A stretch of DNA of 64,000 bases from Butyricicoccus faecihominis (GCF_024462775.1 NZ_JANGCE010000017.1:1-64000), one strand, 5' to 3'; numbered from the stretch's first letter, positions 6,389 through 16,009 are shown. Made by a program: numbers and translations. Notes: a model not told the origin generated them from the sequence alone.

Positions 6389-7824
6389 GTGGAAAAGGCT
6401 GTTATATACGCTCGCTATTCGAGCGATAAGCAGACGGAAGCCAGCATCGACGCCCAAATACGTGCTTGCCGTGATTACGCCGCGCGAAAAGGTCTTGCTG
6501 TCGGAACGGTCTATGCTGACGAAGCGATCAGTGGTAAGGGTTCAAAGACTGCGAGCCGCGCGGAGTATCAGAAAATGCTTCGCGATGCGAAAAAGGGCGC
6601 ATTTGCTACGATTTTGATACATAAGTATGACCGTGTCGCTCGCAACGTCGGAGAGCATGTCAATCTCGAACTCAAGTTAAAAGAATGCGGTGTGCGTCTG
6701 ATCGCCGTCGATCAGGATTTCGGCGACAGCAAGGAAGCTAAGATTATGCGCACCATGATGTGGGCGTTGTCGGAATATTACATAGATAATTTAGCGAGCG
6801 AAACCACCAAGGGCCTTGTAGAGACGGCTCACAAGGCGCTTCACACGGGCGGTACGCCGCCATTTGGGTATGACGTAGTCGAACAGCACTATGTTGTAAA
6901 TGAGCTCGAAGCCGCCTATGTCCGTCGCATGTACCAGTGCGCGCTTGACGGCATCGGCTATACCGATCTGCTCGCCGAAATGGAGGCCGCCGGTATGCGC
7001 GGTAAGCGGGGCGCGGTTATGCGCTATACGCAGGTCTATGAAATATTGAAAAATGAACGCTACACGGGCGTATACCTATACACGCCGCATGAGGAAGAAA
7101 AACGCGCCGACCGGCGCACCAAGCCCAACGCAATTCGGGTTGAGGGCGGGATGCCCGACATCATCAGCAAGGAGGTTTTCGACAAGGTGCAAGAGATCAT
7201 GCATAGCCGCAGGCGCACCGGCGCAAAGGGCGAGTATCTGTGCAGCCGCATTGTGTACTGTGGTAACTGCGGGGCAAAGATGCACGCGAGCACACCGCGC
7301 AAAAATGGGCACGCTTATTCTATATACACTTGTTCCAGCAAGTGCGGCTTCGGTTCTGTGCGCGCCGAGCTTGTGGACGAAGCCGCGAAAATGTATCTGC
7401 GCGAACTACTGACCGACGAGGTACAGCGGGAAATAGAAAAGGCCCTTCGTCAGTACATACGCACTGAGAAGGACCGGGTGAAAGAACATAATGCAGTTGT
7501 AAAGCGCCAGACCGCCGAAAAACAAAAGCAGATTGACGCGCTGGTGGATAATCTGGCGTCCGGCAAATTGCCGCCCGAGGTGGTCGGGCAGATCGGCGAG
7601 AAAATCGCCGTGCTGAAGCAGGAAATCGAAGCGCTGTCGGACAGCGAGCCGCCGCGCGACTACACGACCGAGCAGATCATTGCATGGCTGAACGGCATCC
7701 GCGAAGCGCCGGACGAGACAGCGGTGCGCCTGCTGATCGAGCGCATCGAGGTGAAAAAAGACAAGGAAAAAGCTACGACGGAATTCAGCGTTATTTCAAC
7801 ACTAAACTCCGTCGTAGCGAAAAG

Positions 7825-7846
<22 letters not shown>
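6389..7846 (+). CDS. Large serine recombinase (integrase/excisionase of the element)
   Basis: 485 residues. The resolvase catalytic domain (1-150) has the nucleophile Ser11 in YARYSSDKQ and the arginines of YDRVARN. The Recombinase domain (about 160-260) contains GGTPPFGYD and a DNA-binding segment (YEILKNERYTGVY). Then come the zinc ribbon (CGNCGAKM ... CSSKCGFG, about 290-320) and a coiled coil (about 350-420). The start is GTG 6389, with AAGGAGG 7 nt upstream. The last seven codons lie in the tRNA-fMet 3' sequence, so the gene reads through the attachment core. In the excised circle the frame would continue for 18 different residues. Large serine recombinases seldom use tRNA genes; most tRNA-targeting integrases are tyrosine recombinases. 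Confidence 0.95.
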
Positions 7847-7901
<55 letters not shown>

Positions 7902-7931
7902 ATATAGGCGCCTCATTTGAGGTGCTTATAT

Positions 7932-7960
7932 ACTATACCATTTGTATTGGGCTTTGTCAA
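7932..7960 (-). promoter_or_regulatory. Promoter of tRNA-fMet
   Basis: Minus-strand TTGACA (7955-7960), 17-bp spacer, TATAGT (7932-7937), about 30 bp upstream of the mature 5' end. Confidence 0.85.
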
Positions 7961-7989
7961 GCGTTAACTTGAAATTATGTTCGACAAAT

Positions 7990-9540
7990 TCAAAGGTTTT
8001 CCGTGGAGGCAGTTCCGGCGGGTATTTCAAACCAAAATTCAATGCCGCCGGGGGCGTTGCAGGCGCCGCAGCAACCGTGCAGAGTATCCGCGATCGCGCG
8101 GACGAGAGACAGGCCGATGCCGGTACCGCCCGCCTCGCGGGTGCGGGCGCGGTCGGTGCGGTAGAATTTCTCCCAGATCTTATCGAGCTCCTCCTCGGGC
8201 AGACCGTCGCCTTCGTTGAACACGGAAAGGCGTACGCCGGTTTCCGTTTCCACGGCGGAAAGCTCGATGTGTCCGCCGTCCCGCGTATAGCGGATCGCGT
8301 TGGACAGGTAGTTCATCAGCACCTGCTCCAGCAGGCCGCTGTCGGTATGCACGGTAAGCGCGGTGTTTGCATAGCCGACGCTCAGCCCGCGGCTTTCGCA
8401 GAGCACGGCGGTTTTGCGTACCGCCTCGTCGCACAGGGCGTGCAGGTCCACGTCCTCCAAATAGGTCTGCTCTGCGCCCAGTTCCAGCTTGGAAAGGCTC
8501 AGCAGCTGCATAACCAGCTTGTTCATGTGATCGGCTTCGTCCGCGATGGTGTCGCAGTAAAACTTGCGGTCCTCCGGGTCATCGGCCACGCCGGCGGTCA
8601 GGCCCTCGGCATAGCCTTGAATCAGCGCGATCGGCGTTTTTAGCTCATGTGAAACGTTGACGATAAACTCGCGCCGCATGTTGTCGATGCGTTCCTTTTC
8701 GCGAATCTCCTGCGCGAGCTGCGTGTTGGATTGCTGCAATTCGCCGATGGCCTGTTCCAGATAAGCGGACAAGCGGTTGAGCGAATCGCCCAGCTGCCCG
8801 ATCTCGTCCGATTCACCGCCCTCGTACTTTTTGGAAAAATCAAAGCGCGCCATGCTGTTGGCCACGGTACCCATTTGGATCAGCGGTTTGGTGAAGGCGC
8901 GGGAGATGACATAGCCGCAAACCAGACAGATGACCAGCGCGCAGCCGCCCGCTATCAGCAGAAAAAGCAGATTGAAGGTGGAGTTTTGCTCGATATAGGC
9001 ATAGGGCATGTAGGCGATCAGGTAATGATCGTCCAATTCGCCGACCAGACAGAGGTACTGTTCGTTGCCGTGCAGAGATACGGTGAGCAGTTTGTTGGGT
9101 GAAACGGCGCTCAAGTCGGTGCTGCTGAGTACGGCGAACACGATCGCCGCGCCGCGCATGCGTTGGTCGCCGAAATCCGGAAGGCCGCCGGTAAAGGGCG
9201 GGCCGGAAAAGTCGTCGTTCGGCGGAAAGTTGGGCGTGGTCTTCCGGTCCTGATCAAAAGAAAAAAACGAGGCGTAGAGCAATGAGCCGCTGCGGTCGAC
9301 CAATGCGAACCGGATGGCGCTTTTGCTTTCCAGCGCGTCAAGCGTGGAGGCGGTCGTTTCCAGATCGCCGTCGTAGCTTTTGGTGATCGTCTGGTAGGTG
9401 TCGCGCAGCTCGGTCTTGCGGGTCATGAGGTAGTAATCGTCATAGAAAAACAGGTTTAATAGCAAAAGCACGCCGATAAAGACCAGCGCAACCGCGCTGA
9501 TCGCAACGAAAAACTTAAATTTGATCGAATGGCGTTTCAT
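7990..9540 (-). CDS. Membrane sensor histidine kinase
   Basis: 516 residues. Membrane helix about 10-31, extracytoplasmic sensor of about 150 residues, second helix about 190-212 (LLFLLIAGGCALVICLVCGYVIS), HAMP to about 265 and a short coiled coil. HisKA follows with phospho-acceptor His near 297 in VSHELKTPIALIQGYAEGL, then HATPase_c with the N-box LMNYLSNAIRY and the G-box GTGIGLSLV. It phosphorylates the OmpR-type regulator encoded 3 bp upstream in the same operon. The sensor domain has no motif I recognise, so the stimulus is unknown; no transporter gene is adjacent. Confidence 0.92.
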   Translation of the reverse strand: MKRHSIKFKFFVAISAVALVFIGVLLLLNLFFYDDYYLMTRKTELRDTYQTITKSYDGDLETTASTLDALESKSAIRFALVDRSGSLLYASFFSFDQDRKTTPNFPPNDDFSGPPFTGGLPDFGDQRMRGAAIVFAVLSSTDLSAVSPNKLLTVSLHGNEQYLCLVGELDDHYLIAYMPYAYIEQNSTFNLLFLLIAGGCALVICLVCGYVISRAFTKPLIQMGTVANSMARFDFSKKYEGGESDEIGQLGDSLNRLSAYLEQAIGELQQSNTQLAQEIREKERIDNMRREFIVNVSHELKTPIALIQGYAEGLTAGVADDPEDRKFYCDTIADEADHMNKLVMQLLSLSKLELGAEQTYLEDVDLHALCDEAVRKTAVLCESRGLSVGYANTALTVHTDSGLLEQVLMNYLSNAIRYTRDGGHIELSAVETETGVRLSVFNEGDGLPEEELDKIWEKFYRTDRARTREAGGTGIGLSLVRAIADTLHGCCGACNAPGGIEFWFEIPAGTASTENL

Positions 9541-9543
9541 CCG

Positions 9544-10224
9544 TCAGGCCTCAAGCCGGTAGCCGTAGCCGCGCACGGTCTCGATCATGGCGCCGCAGTC
9601 GCCCAGCTTGGCGCGCAGCTTTTTCACATGGGTATCCACGGTGCGCAGGTCGCCGAAATAGTCATAGCCCCAAACGGCGTTGAGGATACTTTCCCTAGAA
9701 AGCGCGATCGCACGGTTATTTTTAAAATAAATCAGCAGTTCGTACTCCTTGGGCGTAAGCTCGACCGCCGCGCCACTTACGCGCACCTCGCGCCGCAGCT
9801 CGTTAATCGACAGCGCGCCCAGCTCGGCCACGGGCGCGGCGCCCCGTCCTTCGCGCTTGAGCAGCGCGCGCACGCGGGCGGCCAGCACGACCGGGGAAAA
9901 CGGCTTGGTCACGTAATCGTCCGCGCCGTCCTCCAGTCCGCGTACCTGATCTGCGTCCTCGGCGCGCGCGGTCAGCATCATCACGGGCAGGTGGGTGTTT
10001 TCCTCCTCTTGCCGCCGCAGTTCGTGCAGCACGGAAAAACCATCCATGCCGGGCATCATAACATCTAAAATGGCCAGATCGATACCGGCGCGGCGGTTTT
10101 CCAGCAGGTTGAGCGCTTCGCGCCCGTCGCCCGCCTCCATGATGGTGTGCCCATCCCGTTTGAGAAAATCGCTGACCAGACGGCGGATGCGCGCCTCGTC
10201 GTCTGCAATCAATATGGTGGACAT
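9544..10224 (-). CDS. OmpR/PhoB-family response regulator
   Basis: 226 residues. Receiver domain with acidic pocket D8-D9, phospho-acceptor Asp54 (LAILDVMMPG) and KPF near 104; C-terminal winged helix (LTPKEYELLIYF, then RTVDTHVKKLRAKLG and VRGYGYRLE). ATG 10224 was chosen over 10239 because GGAGG lies 8 nt upstream of it and overlaps the alternative. It is first in an operon with the histidine kinase that starts 3 bp after its stop codon. Confidence 0.93.
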   Translation of the reverse strand: MSTILIADDEARIRRLVSDFLKRDGHTIMEAGDGREALNLLENRRAGIDLAILDVMMPGMDGFSVLHELRRQEEENTHLPVMMLTARAEDADQVRGLEDGADDYVTKPFSPVVLAARVRALLKREGRGAAPVAELGALSINELRREVRVSGAAVELTPKEYELLIYFKNNRAIALSRESILNAVWGYDYFGDLRTVDTHVKKLRAKLGDCGAMIETVRGYGYRLEA

Positions 10225-10298
10225 GTCCGATACCTCCATCCTAATATGCCTTTAGTATAGACCGGCTTTTTGTCCGTTGTGTGAACAGGGGACGTGTT

Positions 10299-11165
10299 TT
10301 AGGTGTCTAAATCGTCCGCAAGGGCTAAAACATACTGGTACAGCGCGTTTTTCTTGACGCCCGAGGCGGCGGAAACGGTCTTTACCGCGTCCTTCTGGGT
10401 TTCGCCCGCCTCGATCAGGCGGCGCACCTCGGTGGCGGCGGCGGAAAGGCGTTCGGTCTCGCTCTGTTCCGTCGGCGTTTGGGGCGGCGCGCCTTCTAAA
10501 ATGAGGACGAACTCGCCGCGCGGCGGCGTTTGCTCAAAATGAGCGATAGCCTCGCCCAGCGTCATGCGCAGCGTCTCTTCGTGCAGCTTGGTCAGCTCGC
10601 GCGAGAACGATAGGCGGCGCTCGGCGCCAAAAGCGGCGGCAAGGTCGTTCAGCGTTTGGCGCAGCTTGTGCGGCGCTTCGTAAAAGATCATGGTGCGCGT
10701 TTCGCCCGCGAGCGCGTCCAGATGTTCGCGTCGCGCCTTTTTATTGACGGAAAGAAAGCCCTCGAAGCACCAGCGGCCGGTGGGCAGCCCGCTGGCGGCG
10801 AGCGCGCACACCGCGGCGCACGCGCCCGGCACGGGGATAACGGCCACGCCGTGTTCCGCACACAGGGCGACCAGATCTTCGCCCGGATCGGAAACGGCGG
10901 GCGTGCCCGCGTCGGTCACAAGGGCGCAGTCTTCGCCCGCGAGCATCCGTTCCAACACCTCTTCGCCGCGCGCGCGGCGGTTGTGCTCGTAATAGGAGAT
11001 CATCGGCTTGCGCGGCAGGGAGAGGGCGGTGAGCAGCTTGTGTGTGACGCGCGTGTCCTCCGCCGCGAGAAAATCGACCGAGGAGAGCACCTCGCGCGCA
11101 CGGGGCGAAAGGTCGCCCAAATTGCCGATCGGCGTAGCGACCAGATAAAGCGTTCCATTACTCAT
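10299..11165 (-). CDS. rsmI: 16S rRNA (cytidine1402-2'-O)-methyltransferase RsmI
   Basis: 288 residues, the usual length. It methylates the 2'-O of C1402 in the decoding centre using S-adenosylmethionine. Tetrapyrrole-methylase fold: GTLYLVATPIGNLGDLSPRA at the N-terminus, then YYEHNRRARGEEVL, ALVTDAGTPAVSDPGEDLV (SAM site), RGEFVLILEG, and a lysine-containing C-terminal helix (EAGETQKDAVKTV). ATG 11165 has AAGGA 9 nt upstream; the frame upstream of it is an overlap with the neighbouring methyltransferase gene. The order methyltransferase-rsmI matches yabB-rsmI of Bacillus, although the small yazA gene is absent here. Confidence 0.95.
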   Translation of the reverse strand: MSNGTLYLVATPIGNLGDLSPRAREVLSSVDFLAAEDTRVTHKLLTALSLPRKPMISYYEHNRRARGEEVLERMLAGEDCALVTDAGTPAVSDPGEDLVALCAEHGVAVIPVPGACAAVCALAASGLPTGRWCFEGFLSVNKKARREHLDALAGETRTMIFYEAPHKLRQTLNDLAAAFGAERRLSFSRELTKLHEETLRMTLGEAIAHFEQTPPRGEFVLILEGAPPQTPTEQSETERLSAAATEVRRLIEAGETQKDAVKTVSAASGVKKNALYQYVLALADDLDT

Positions 11166-11185
11166 TGTAGTATATCCTTTAAATA

Positions 11186-11875
11186 TTATTTTCCGTATAT
11201 CTGTTGATACTCTTCGCTCGCCACGAGAAGCGGCGGCTCGACGGCGAGCCCTTCCGCGCTGCCGCCCTTGCGGCATTCGACCAACGCGGCGGAGGGCGGC
11301 GCGCCGGCGTTTTGGTGGACAAAGCGCAGCCGCTTGGGCGTAAGTCCTGCTTCGTGCAGGGCGGGGAGCAGCACCCAAAGCCGCTCGGGCCGAAAGACGA
11401 TGCTGAGCCGTCCGCCGGTGTGCAACGCGAAGGAGGCGGCGGACGCTACGTCCCGCGCGGTACAGGCGGCGTCCTGCCGGGCGGCGGCGTGGGCTGGAGA
11501 AGCGGCGGACTTGCCCGCGGCAGACGCGAAATAGGGCGGATTGCAGATCACGTGGTCGGCACTGCCGTGGGGGATAAGCTGACGAATATTCCGCATATCA
11601 CCCTGTAAAGTGGAGATGGGAACATCATTTTCCACGATAGAAGTGCGAAAAAGGGAAAGCGGGCCCTCTTGCAGCTCAAGACCGGTGATTTGAAGACCGG
11701 GCCGGTAAACAAGCAGGCTGAGCGCCCCCGTTCCGCAGCCCAGATCGAGCACCCGGTCGCGCGGGCGGACCCGGGCGAAGGCGGCGAGCAGCACGCTGTC
11801 CTGCCCCAGTTTAAAATAAGCGTCGTCCTGCCAAAGGACAAGCCCATTCGGCAGGCGCTCCAAGGTGCGCGGCAT
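11186..11875 (-). CDS. TrmN6/YabB-like SAM-dependent methyltransferase
   Basis: 229 residues. Class I methyltransferase fold with motif I VLDLGCGTGALSLL (about 43-56), the acidic strand ITGLELQ, and the adenine N6 motif NPPY (about 112-115), as in tRNA1(Val) m6A37 methyltransferases. The N-terminal LPNGLVLWQDDAYFKLGQDS is typical of this family. It lies 20 bp upstream of rsmI and is probably co-transcribed. The tRNA substrate is inferred from family membership. Confidence 0.85.
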   Translation of the reverse strand: MPRTLERLPNGLVLWQDDAYFKLGQDSVLLAAFARVRPRDRVLDLGCGTGALSLLVYRPGLQITGLELQEGPLSLFRTSIVENDVPISTLQGDMRNIRQLIPHGSADHVICNPPYFASAAGKSAASPAHAAARQDAACTARDVASAASFALHTGGRLSIVFRPERLWVLLPALHEAGLTPKRLRFVHQNAGAPPSAALVECRKGGSAEGLAVEPPLLVASEEYQQIYGK

Positions 11876-11928
11876 TTTATGCTCCTTTCGGAAAATCCCG
11901 CCCAGCCATGCGGCCGGGCGGGATGGCG

Positions 11929-12303
11929 TTACGTATTGTGGTGTTCCCGCAGGTGCTCTTTCAGCTTTTCAAAGCTTTCGCGGCTGATCACATGCTCGAT
12001 ACGGCAAGCGTCCTGCGCGGCGGTCTCGCGTTTGACGCCGATGGAGACCAGCCAGTCGGTCAGCACGGTGTGGCGCTCATAAACCGACTGCGCGGTTTTC
12101 AGCCCGGCTTCGGTCAGGGCGAGCAGACCGTTCTGGTCGATGGCGACAAAGCCGTTATCACGCAGCAGGCCGACGGCACGGCTGATGCTCGGCTTGGAAA
12201 AGCCCATATAGTGGGCCACGTCGATCGATCGAACCGAGCCCTTTTCCTGGCACAGTACATATATTGCTTCAAGATAATTTTCCGCGCTTTCCTGCAGTTT
12301 CAT
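11929..12303 (-). CDS. DtxR/MntR-family metal-dependent repressor
   Basis: 124 residues, the short MntR-like form without an SH3 domain. N-terminal winged helix with IDVAHYMGFSKPSISRAVGLL; C-terminal dimerisation and metal-binding helices with the ligand-type residues of HTVLTDWL and DACRIEHVIS. It likely senses Mn2+ or Fe2+ and represses uptake genes; no metal transporter lies next to it. A consensus promoter is on the minus strand at 12340-12368, and AGGAGG precedes the ATG. Confidence 0.9.
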   Translation of the reverse strand: MKLQESAENYLEAIYVLCQEKGSVRSIDVAHYMGFSKPSISRAVGLLRDNGFVAIDQNGLLALTEAGLKTAQSVYERHTVLTDWLVSIGVKRETAAQDACRIEHVISRESFEKLKEHLREHHNT

Positions 12304-12339
12304 CGCACTGCGCCTCCTAGTGATGGATGTAGATATCTT

Positions 12340-12368
12340 ATTTTATCATGCCTTGGCAGATTTGGCAA
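12340..12368 (-). promoter_or_regulatory. Promoter of the DtxR-family gene
   Basis: Minus-strand TTGCCA (12363-12368), 17-bp spacer, TAAAAT (12340-12345). It is divergent from the yaaA promoter 11 bp away. Confidence 0.7.
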
Positions 12369-12379
12369 TATACGCGCGC

Positions 12380-12408
12380 TTGCGATAAGCCGCCGCGCCG
12401 TATATAAT
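12380..12408 (+). promoter_or_regulatory. Promoter of yaaA
   Basis: TTGCGA (12380-12385), 17-bp spacer, TATAAT (12403-12408), about 29 bp before the yaaA start. Confidence 0.75.
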
Positions 12409-12436
12409 AGGGGCAGGATAACGGAGGGATAACCAT

Positions 12437-13171
12437 ATGATCGCCATGCTATCGCCGGCAAAGAACATGCGGCCCACGGAACGGCCGGATATCAAGACCG
12501 CCGCGCCACGTTACATGGAACTTACGCGGCGGCTGTGGGATGAATTGCGCGCGCTCGCGCCGCATGAACTGGAAAGCGTTTTGCGCGTGGGCCCGCGCAT
12601 CGCGCTGCGCGCCTGCGCGGATTTTGCCGAATGGCGGGACGAGGGAGGCACGGCTGCGGCCTTGACCTTTGACGGCTTGGCTTACCGCTACTTGGACGCG
12701 CACAGCCTGTCCAAGTGGGAGCTGGAGTACGCGCAGGAGCATTTGCGCTTGCTTTCCGGGTTTTACGGCCCGCTGCGGCCGCTGGATGCGATTCATCCGT
12801 ATCGGCTGGAGCTGGCGCATAAGATCGGCGGGCAATCGTTATACGGATTTTGGGACAAAACGTTTTACGAGGACCTGTTTGCGGCGGGCGAGCCGGTGAT
12901 CGACCTTGCTTCCAAGGAGTACAGCCGCGCGGTACGCGCGTTCTTGCGGCCCGGCGACCGGCTGATCGCCTGTAATTTTCTCGTTTACAGCCGGGGCAAG
13001 CTGCGCTGCCTGCCTACCATGGCCAAAATGGCGCGCGGCGCAATGGCGCGGTTCATCCTACAGAACCAGCTGGACGGACCCGAACAGCTCCCGTTTTTCG
13101 ACTGGAACGGCTTTCATTTTGAAGGCAGCCTGTCGAGTGAAGTGGAGCTGGTGTTTATTTCTCGTGAGTAG
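12437..13171 (+). CDS. yaaA: YaaA-family peroxide-stress protein
   Basis: 244 residues, family length. Opens with MIAMLSPAKNM and contains the family signatures FDGLAYRYLDA, LLSGFYGPLRPLD, GGQSLYGFWD, VIDLASKEYSRAV and a C-terminal FHFEGSLSSEVELVF. In E. coli YaaA lowers free iron during peroxide stress and binds DNA. Here it is divergent from a DtxR-type metal regulator, in keeping with a role in metal or oxidative stress. Start chosen for AACGGAGGG 6-8 nt upstream. Confidence 0.92.
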   Translation: MIAMLSPAKNMRPTERPDIKTAAPRYMELTRRLWDELRALAPHELESVLRVGPRIALRACADFAEWRDEGGTAAALTFDGLAYRYLDAHSLSKWELEYAQEHLRLLSGFYGPLRPLDAIHPYRLELAHKIGGQSLYGFWDKTFYEDLFAAGEPVIDLASKEYSRAVRAFLRPGDRLIACNFLVYSRGKLRCLPTMAKMARGAMARFILQNQLDGPEQLPFFDWNGFHFEGSLSSEVELVFISRE

Positions 13172-13198
13172 GTCGCGCAGTGGCAAAGACAGATAGCA

Positions 13199-13234
13199 AA
13201 CCGCCCCCGGAAACAAATGTTTCCGGGGGCGGTT
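13199..13234. terminator. Bidirectional terminator
   Basis: Perfect 16-bp stem (13199-13214 and 13219-13234) with an AAAT loop, between the convergent yaaA and membrane protein genes. U-tracts are weak on both sides. Confidence 0.7.
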
Positions 13235-13238
13235 AAGT

Positions 13239-13718
13239 TTAAAGCGTGGTGCGGTCTTCCGTTTGCGTGGGTTGAACGGGCGGCTGCACGGGCTGAACGG
13301 GCGGCTGGGTGGGTTGCGGTTCGGCGGGCAGGGGGCCCATTTTTCGGTTGATCTCCTGCGTGTTGCGGCACAAAATGAGCAGCAGCAGCGCGAACTCAAA
13401 TACGATGCGCGCCGCGACGTTGCCGATCACAAACAGCAAAACAGCGCCGATGAAGTTGGTGAACAGCATGTCCACACTGCCTAGGATGAGCGCGCAAACG
13501 GCGATGCAGTATAAAACGCGCAGCAGCTTTTCCGTAAACAGCGTGCGGAAATTGAGCGCGTCATGCAGCCAAGCGAGCGCGTGGGAAAGCGGCTTTTCCG
13601 GCGTTTTGCGAACAAACAGAAAATAAAGCGCCAGCCCGCACGCTAGAACGACAATCAGACCGAGCAGCGGCAGCAATACGGCAAGGGGCGAGTAAAAGAA
13701 CTGTGGCGTATAAAACAT
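13239..13718 (-). CDS. Membrane protein with proline-rich tail (DUF4282-like)
   Basis: 159 residues. One membrane helix at about 12-34, then a cytoplasmic stretch, then two helices (about 66-85 and 88-118) ending in RIVFEFALLLLILCRNTQEINRKM. That pattern resembles DUF4282 proteins, though the match is only by eye. The last 30 residues are a low-complexity Pro/Gln tail with a PPVQP-type repeat (QPTQPPVQPVQPPVQPTQ). No enzyme motif. Single-gene unit, divergent from aguA. Confidence 0.7.
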   Translation of the reverse strand: MFYTPQFFYSPLAVLLPLLGLIVVLACGLALYFLFVRKTPEKPLSHALAWLHDALNFRTLFTEKLLRVLYCIAVCALILGSVDMLFTNFIGAVLLFVIGNVAARIVFEFALLLLILCRNTQEINRKMGPLPAEPQPTQPPVQPVQPPVQPTQTEDRTTL

Positions 13719-13844
13719 GAAGGAGCCTCCTGTGCAAACCTTGAAGAATTTGTGACTTTAGTGTAACATATGGCCGGGGGCGTTGCAAGTGCCGCGAAAA
13801 TGTTGTACCCTATGAGAAGAAGAATTGCAAATGGAGAAAGCGAC

Positions 13845-14927
13845 ATGGAAATTTTACACACAGTCCCCGCGCGGGACGGATTTCATATGCCTGCCGAGTG
13901 GGAAGCGCACGAAGGCTGCCTGATGATCTGGCCCGAGCGGGGCGATTCCTGGCAGTATGGCGCGTACGCGGCCAGACGCGCGTTTGTTCAGATTGCCGCC
14001 GCCATTGGGCGCAGCGAGCGCGTGACGGTTTTGTGCTCGCCCCGGCAGTATGATAACGCCCGTTTGGCGCTGCCGGCGAACGTGCGCGTGATCGAAACGG
14101 CGACGGACGACGCATGGGCGCGCGACGTAGGCCCCACCTATGTGGTGAATGGCCGCGGCGCGCGGCGCGGGATCGACTGGGGCTTCAATGCATGGGGCGG
14201 GCTTTACCCGGACTGCCTGCGGGATGCCGCCGCCGCCCGCAAGGTGTGCGACCTGTACGGCGACGACTGCTATGATAAGCGCGCGTTTATTTTGGAGGGC
14301 GGCTCGATCCATGTGGACGGGCAGGGCACCGCGCTGGTCACCGGGGCGTGCCTTTTAAACCCCAACCGCAACCCCGATATGACGAAGGACGAAATCGCGC
14401 GCACCCTATGCGATTATTTGAATGTGCAAAAGGTGATTTGGCTGCCGCGCGGTATTTACCGCGACGAAACGGACGAGCACGTGGACAACATCTGCGCGTT
14501 CACCGCGCCCGGTGAGGTCGTGCTTGCTTGGACGGACGACGAGAGCGACCCGCAGTTCGCGCTGTCGAACGCCTGCCTGCAAACGCTCGCGGACGAGCGG
14601 GACGCGAAGGGGCGGGCCATCCGTGTGCACAAGTTGCCGCTGCCCCGGCCCGTTACCATCACGGAAGAGGAATGCGGCGGCCTTGATTTCTGCGAGGGCG
14701 AGCCGACCCGCGTGCCGGGCGAGCGCCTTGCGGCAAGCTACGTCAATTTTTATATTGCGAACGGCGCGGTCGTCATGCCCGCGTTCGACGACCCGGCGGA
14801 CGCGGAAGCCGCGCGCATTTTGCAGGGCCTTTTTCCCACGCGCGAGATCGTTTCCATCCCCACGCGGGATATCCTGATCGGCGGCGGCAATATCCATTGC
14901 ATCACGCAGCAAATACCGGCGGTGTGA
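13845..14927 (+). CDS. aguA: Agmatine deiminase
   Basis: 360 residues, family length. Hydrolyses agmatine to N-carbamoylputrescine and ammonia. Guanidine-group-modifying fold: FHMPAEWEAHEGCLMIWP, DDAWARDVGPTYVVN (substrate Asp), ILEGGSIHVDGQG, DETDEHVDNICAF (His/Asp of the catalytic set), and the nucleophile Cys352 in GGGNIHCITQQIP. ATG 13845 follows GGAG by about 9 nt; the frame upstream of it has no ribosome binding site. aguB follows 115 bp downstream, so the pair converts agmatine to putrescine. Confidence 0.96.
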   Translation: MEILHTVPARDGFHMPAEWEAHEGCLMIWPERGDSWQYGAYAARRAFVQIAAAIGRSERVTVLCSPRQYDNARLALPANVRVIETATDDAWARDVGPTYVVNGRGARRGIDWGFNAWGGLYPDCLRDAAAARKVCDLYGDDCYDKRAFILEGGSIHVDGQGTALVTGACLLNPNRNPDMTKDEIARTLCDYLNVQKVIWLPRGIYRDETDEHVDNICAFTAPGEVVLAWTDDESDPQFALSNACLQTLADERDAKGRAIRVHKLPLPRPVTITEEECGGLDFCEGEPTRVPGERLAASYVNFYIANGAVVMPAFDDPADAEAARILQGLFPTREIVSIPTRDILIGGGNIHCITQQIPAV

Positions 14928-15042
14928 CCGGCTCAAAGCCGTTTGATGCGGCGCGAAAGCGGGAGCCCGTTTTTTGCTATGGTGTTTAAACGATTCGTGC
15001 CGCGCATCCGCGGCCAAACCATAAGAAGGAGTTTTAGATCAT

Positions 15043-15906
15043 ATGAGCAAGGTAACCGTAGCGGCGATCCAGATCACCCACGGCCTCGAAGAGGCCGCAC
15101 CGCGCGTGGAGGAAGCCGCCGCGCTGGGCGCGCAGATCATTCTGCTGCCCGAGTTGTTTGAAAATTGGTACTTTTGTCAGGAGCGGAATTACGAAAATTA
15201 CAAGCTGGCCACGCCGATGGAGGAAAACCTCGCCGTGATGCGCCTGACCGAGGTGGCGCGCGATTTCCACGTCGTGCTGCCGGTGAGCTATTACGAGCGC
15301 GTGGGCAACACGTTTTTCAACACCGTCGCCGTGATCGACGCGGACGGCACGATCTTGGGCCAATACCGCAAAACGCATATCCCGGACGACCATTTTTATC
15401 AGGAAAAGTTTTATTTCACCCCCGGCGATACCGGCTTCCGCGTGTGGGACACGGCGTATGCCAAGATCGGCGTGGGCATTTGCTGGGATCAGTGGTTCCC
15501 GGAGGCCGCGCGCAGCATGGCGCTTATGGGCGCGGAGCTGCTGCTTTATCCGACCGCCATCGGTTCGGAGCCGATTTTGGACTGCGATTCCATGCCGCAT
15601 TGGCAGCGCTGCATGCAGGGCCACGCGGCGGCCAATCTGACGCCCGTGATCGCGGCCAACCGCATCGGCACGGAAACGGTGACGCCTTCGGTGGATAACC
15701 AGCAGCAGTCCTCCTCGCTGACGTTTTACGGCTCTTCCTTCATCGCGGATGAGACCGGCCAGATCGTCGAGCAGGCTCCGCGCGATGATGCGGCCATTCT
15801 GACGCACACCTTCGATCTGGATGCGGTGCGCGCGTTCCGCCGCGATTGGGGTATGTTCCGCGACCGGCGGCCCGCGCAGTACGGCGCGATCGGCCGCTTC
15901 GGATAA
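15043..15906 (+). CDS. aguB: N-carbamoylputrescine amidase
   Basis: 287 residues. Nitrilase superfamily with the Glu-Lys-Cys triad: Glu37 (LLPELFE), Lys110 (YRKTHIPDD), Cys147 (GICWDQWFPE). Converts N-carbamoylputrescine to putrescine, CO2 and ammonia, the step after AguA. WYFCQ and NRIGTE are AguB signatures that separate it from other nitrilases. AAGGAG lies 11-12 nt upstream of ATG 15043. No transporter or ornithine pathway gene accompanies the pair. Confidence 0.95.
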   Translation: MSKVTVAAIQITHGLEEAAPRVEEAAALGAQIILLPELFENWYFCQERNYENYKLATPMEENLAVMRLTEVARDFHVVLPVSYYERVGNTFFNTVAVIDADGTILGQYRKTHIPDDHFYQEKFYFTPGDTGFRVWDTAYAKIGVGICWDQWFPEAARSMALMGAELLLYPTAIGSEPILDCDSMPHWQRCMQGHAAANLTPVIAANRIGTETVTPSVDNQQQSSSLTFYGSSFIADETGQIVEQAPRDDAAILTHTFDLDAVRAFRRDWGMFRDRRPAQYGAIGRFG

Positions 15907-15967
15907 AAGTTTCTCAAAATGAGAAAAACGAGATAAAATATTATCACGAAAATTTCAGGAAATCCGC

Positions 15968-15996
15968 TTGACAAATCAAAAATCCGCGCTTATACT
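15968..15996 (+). promoter_or_regulatory. Promoter of the T-box/trpB2 transcript
   Basis: TTGACA (15968-15973), 17-bp spacer, TATACT (15991-15996). Transcription would start just before the T-box leader. Confidence 0.85.
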
Positions 15997-16009
15997 GTCA
16001 ACATAACGA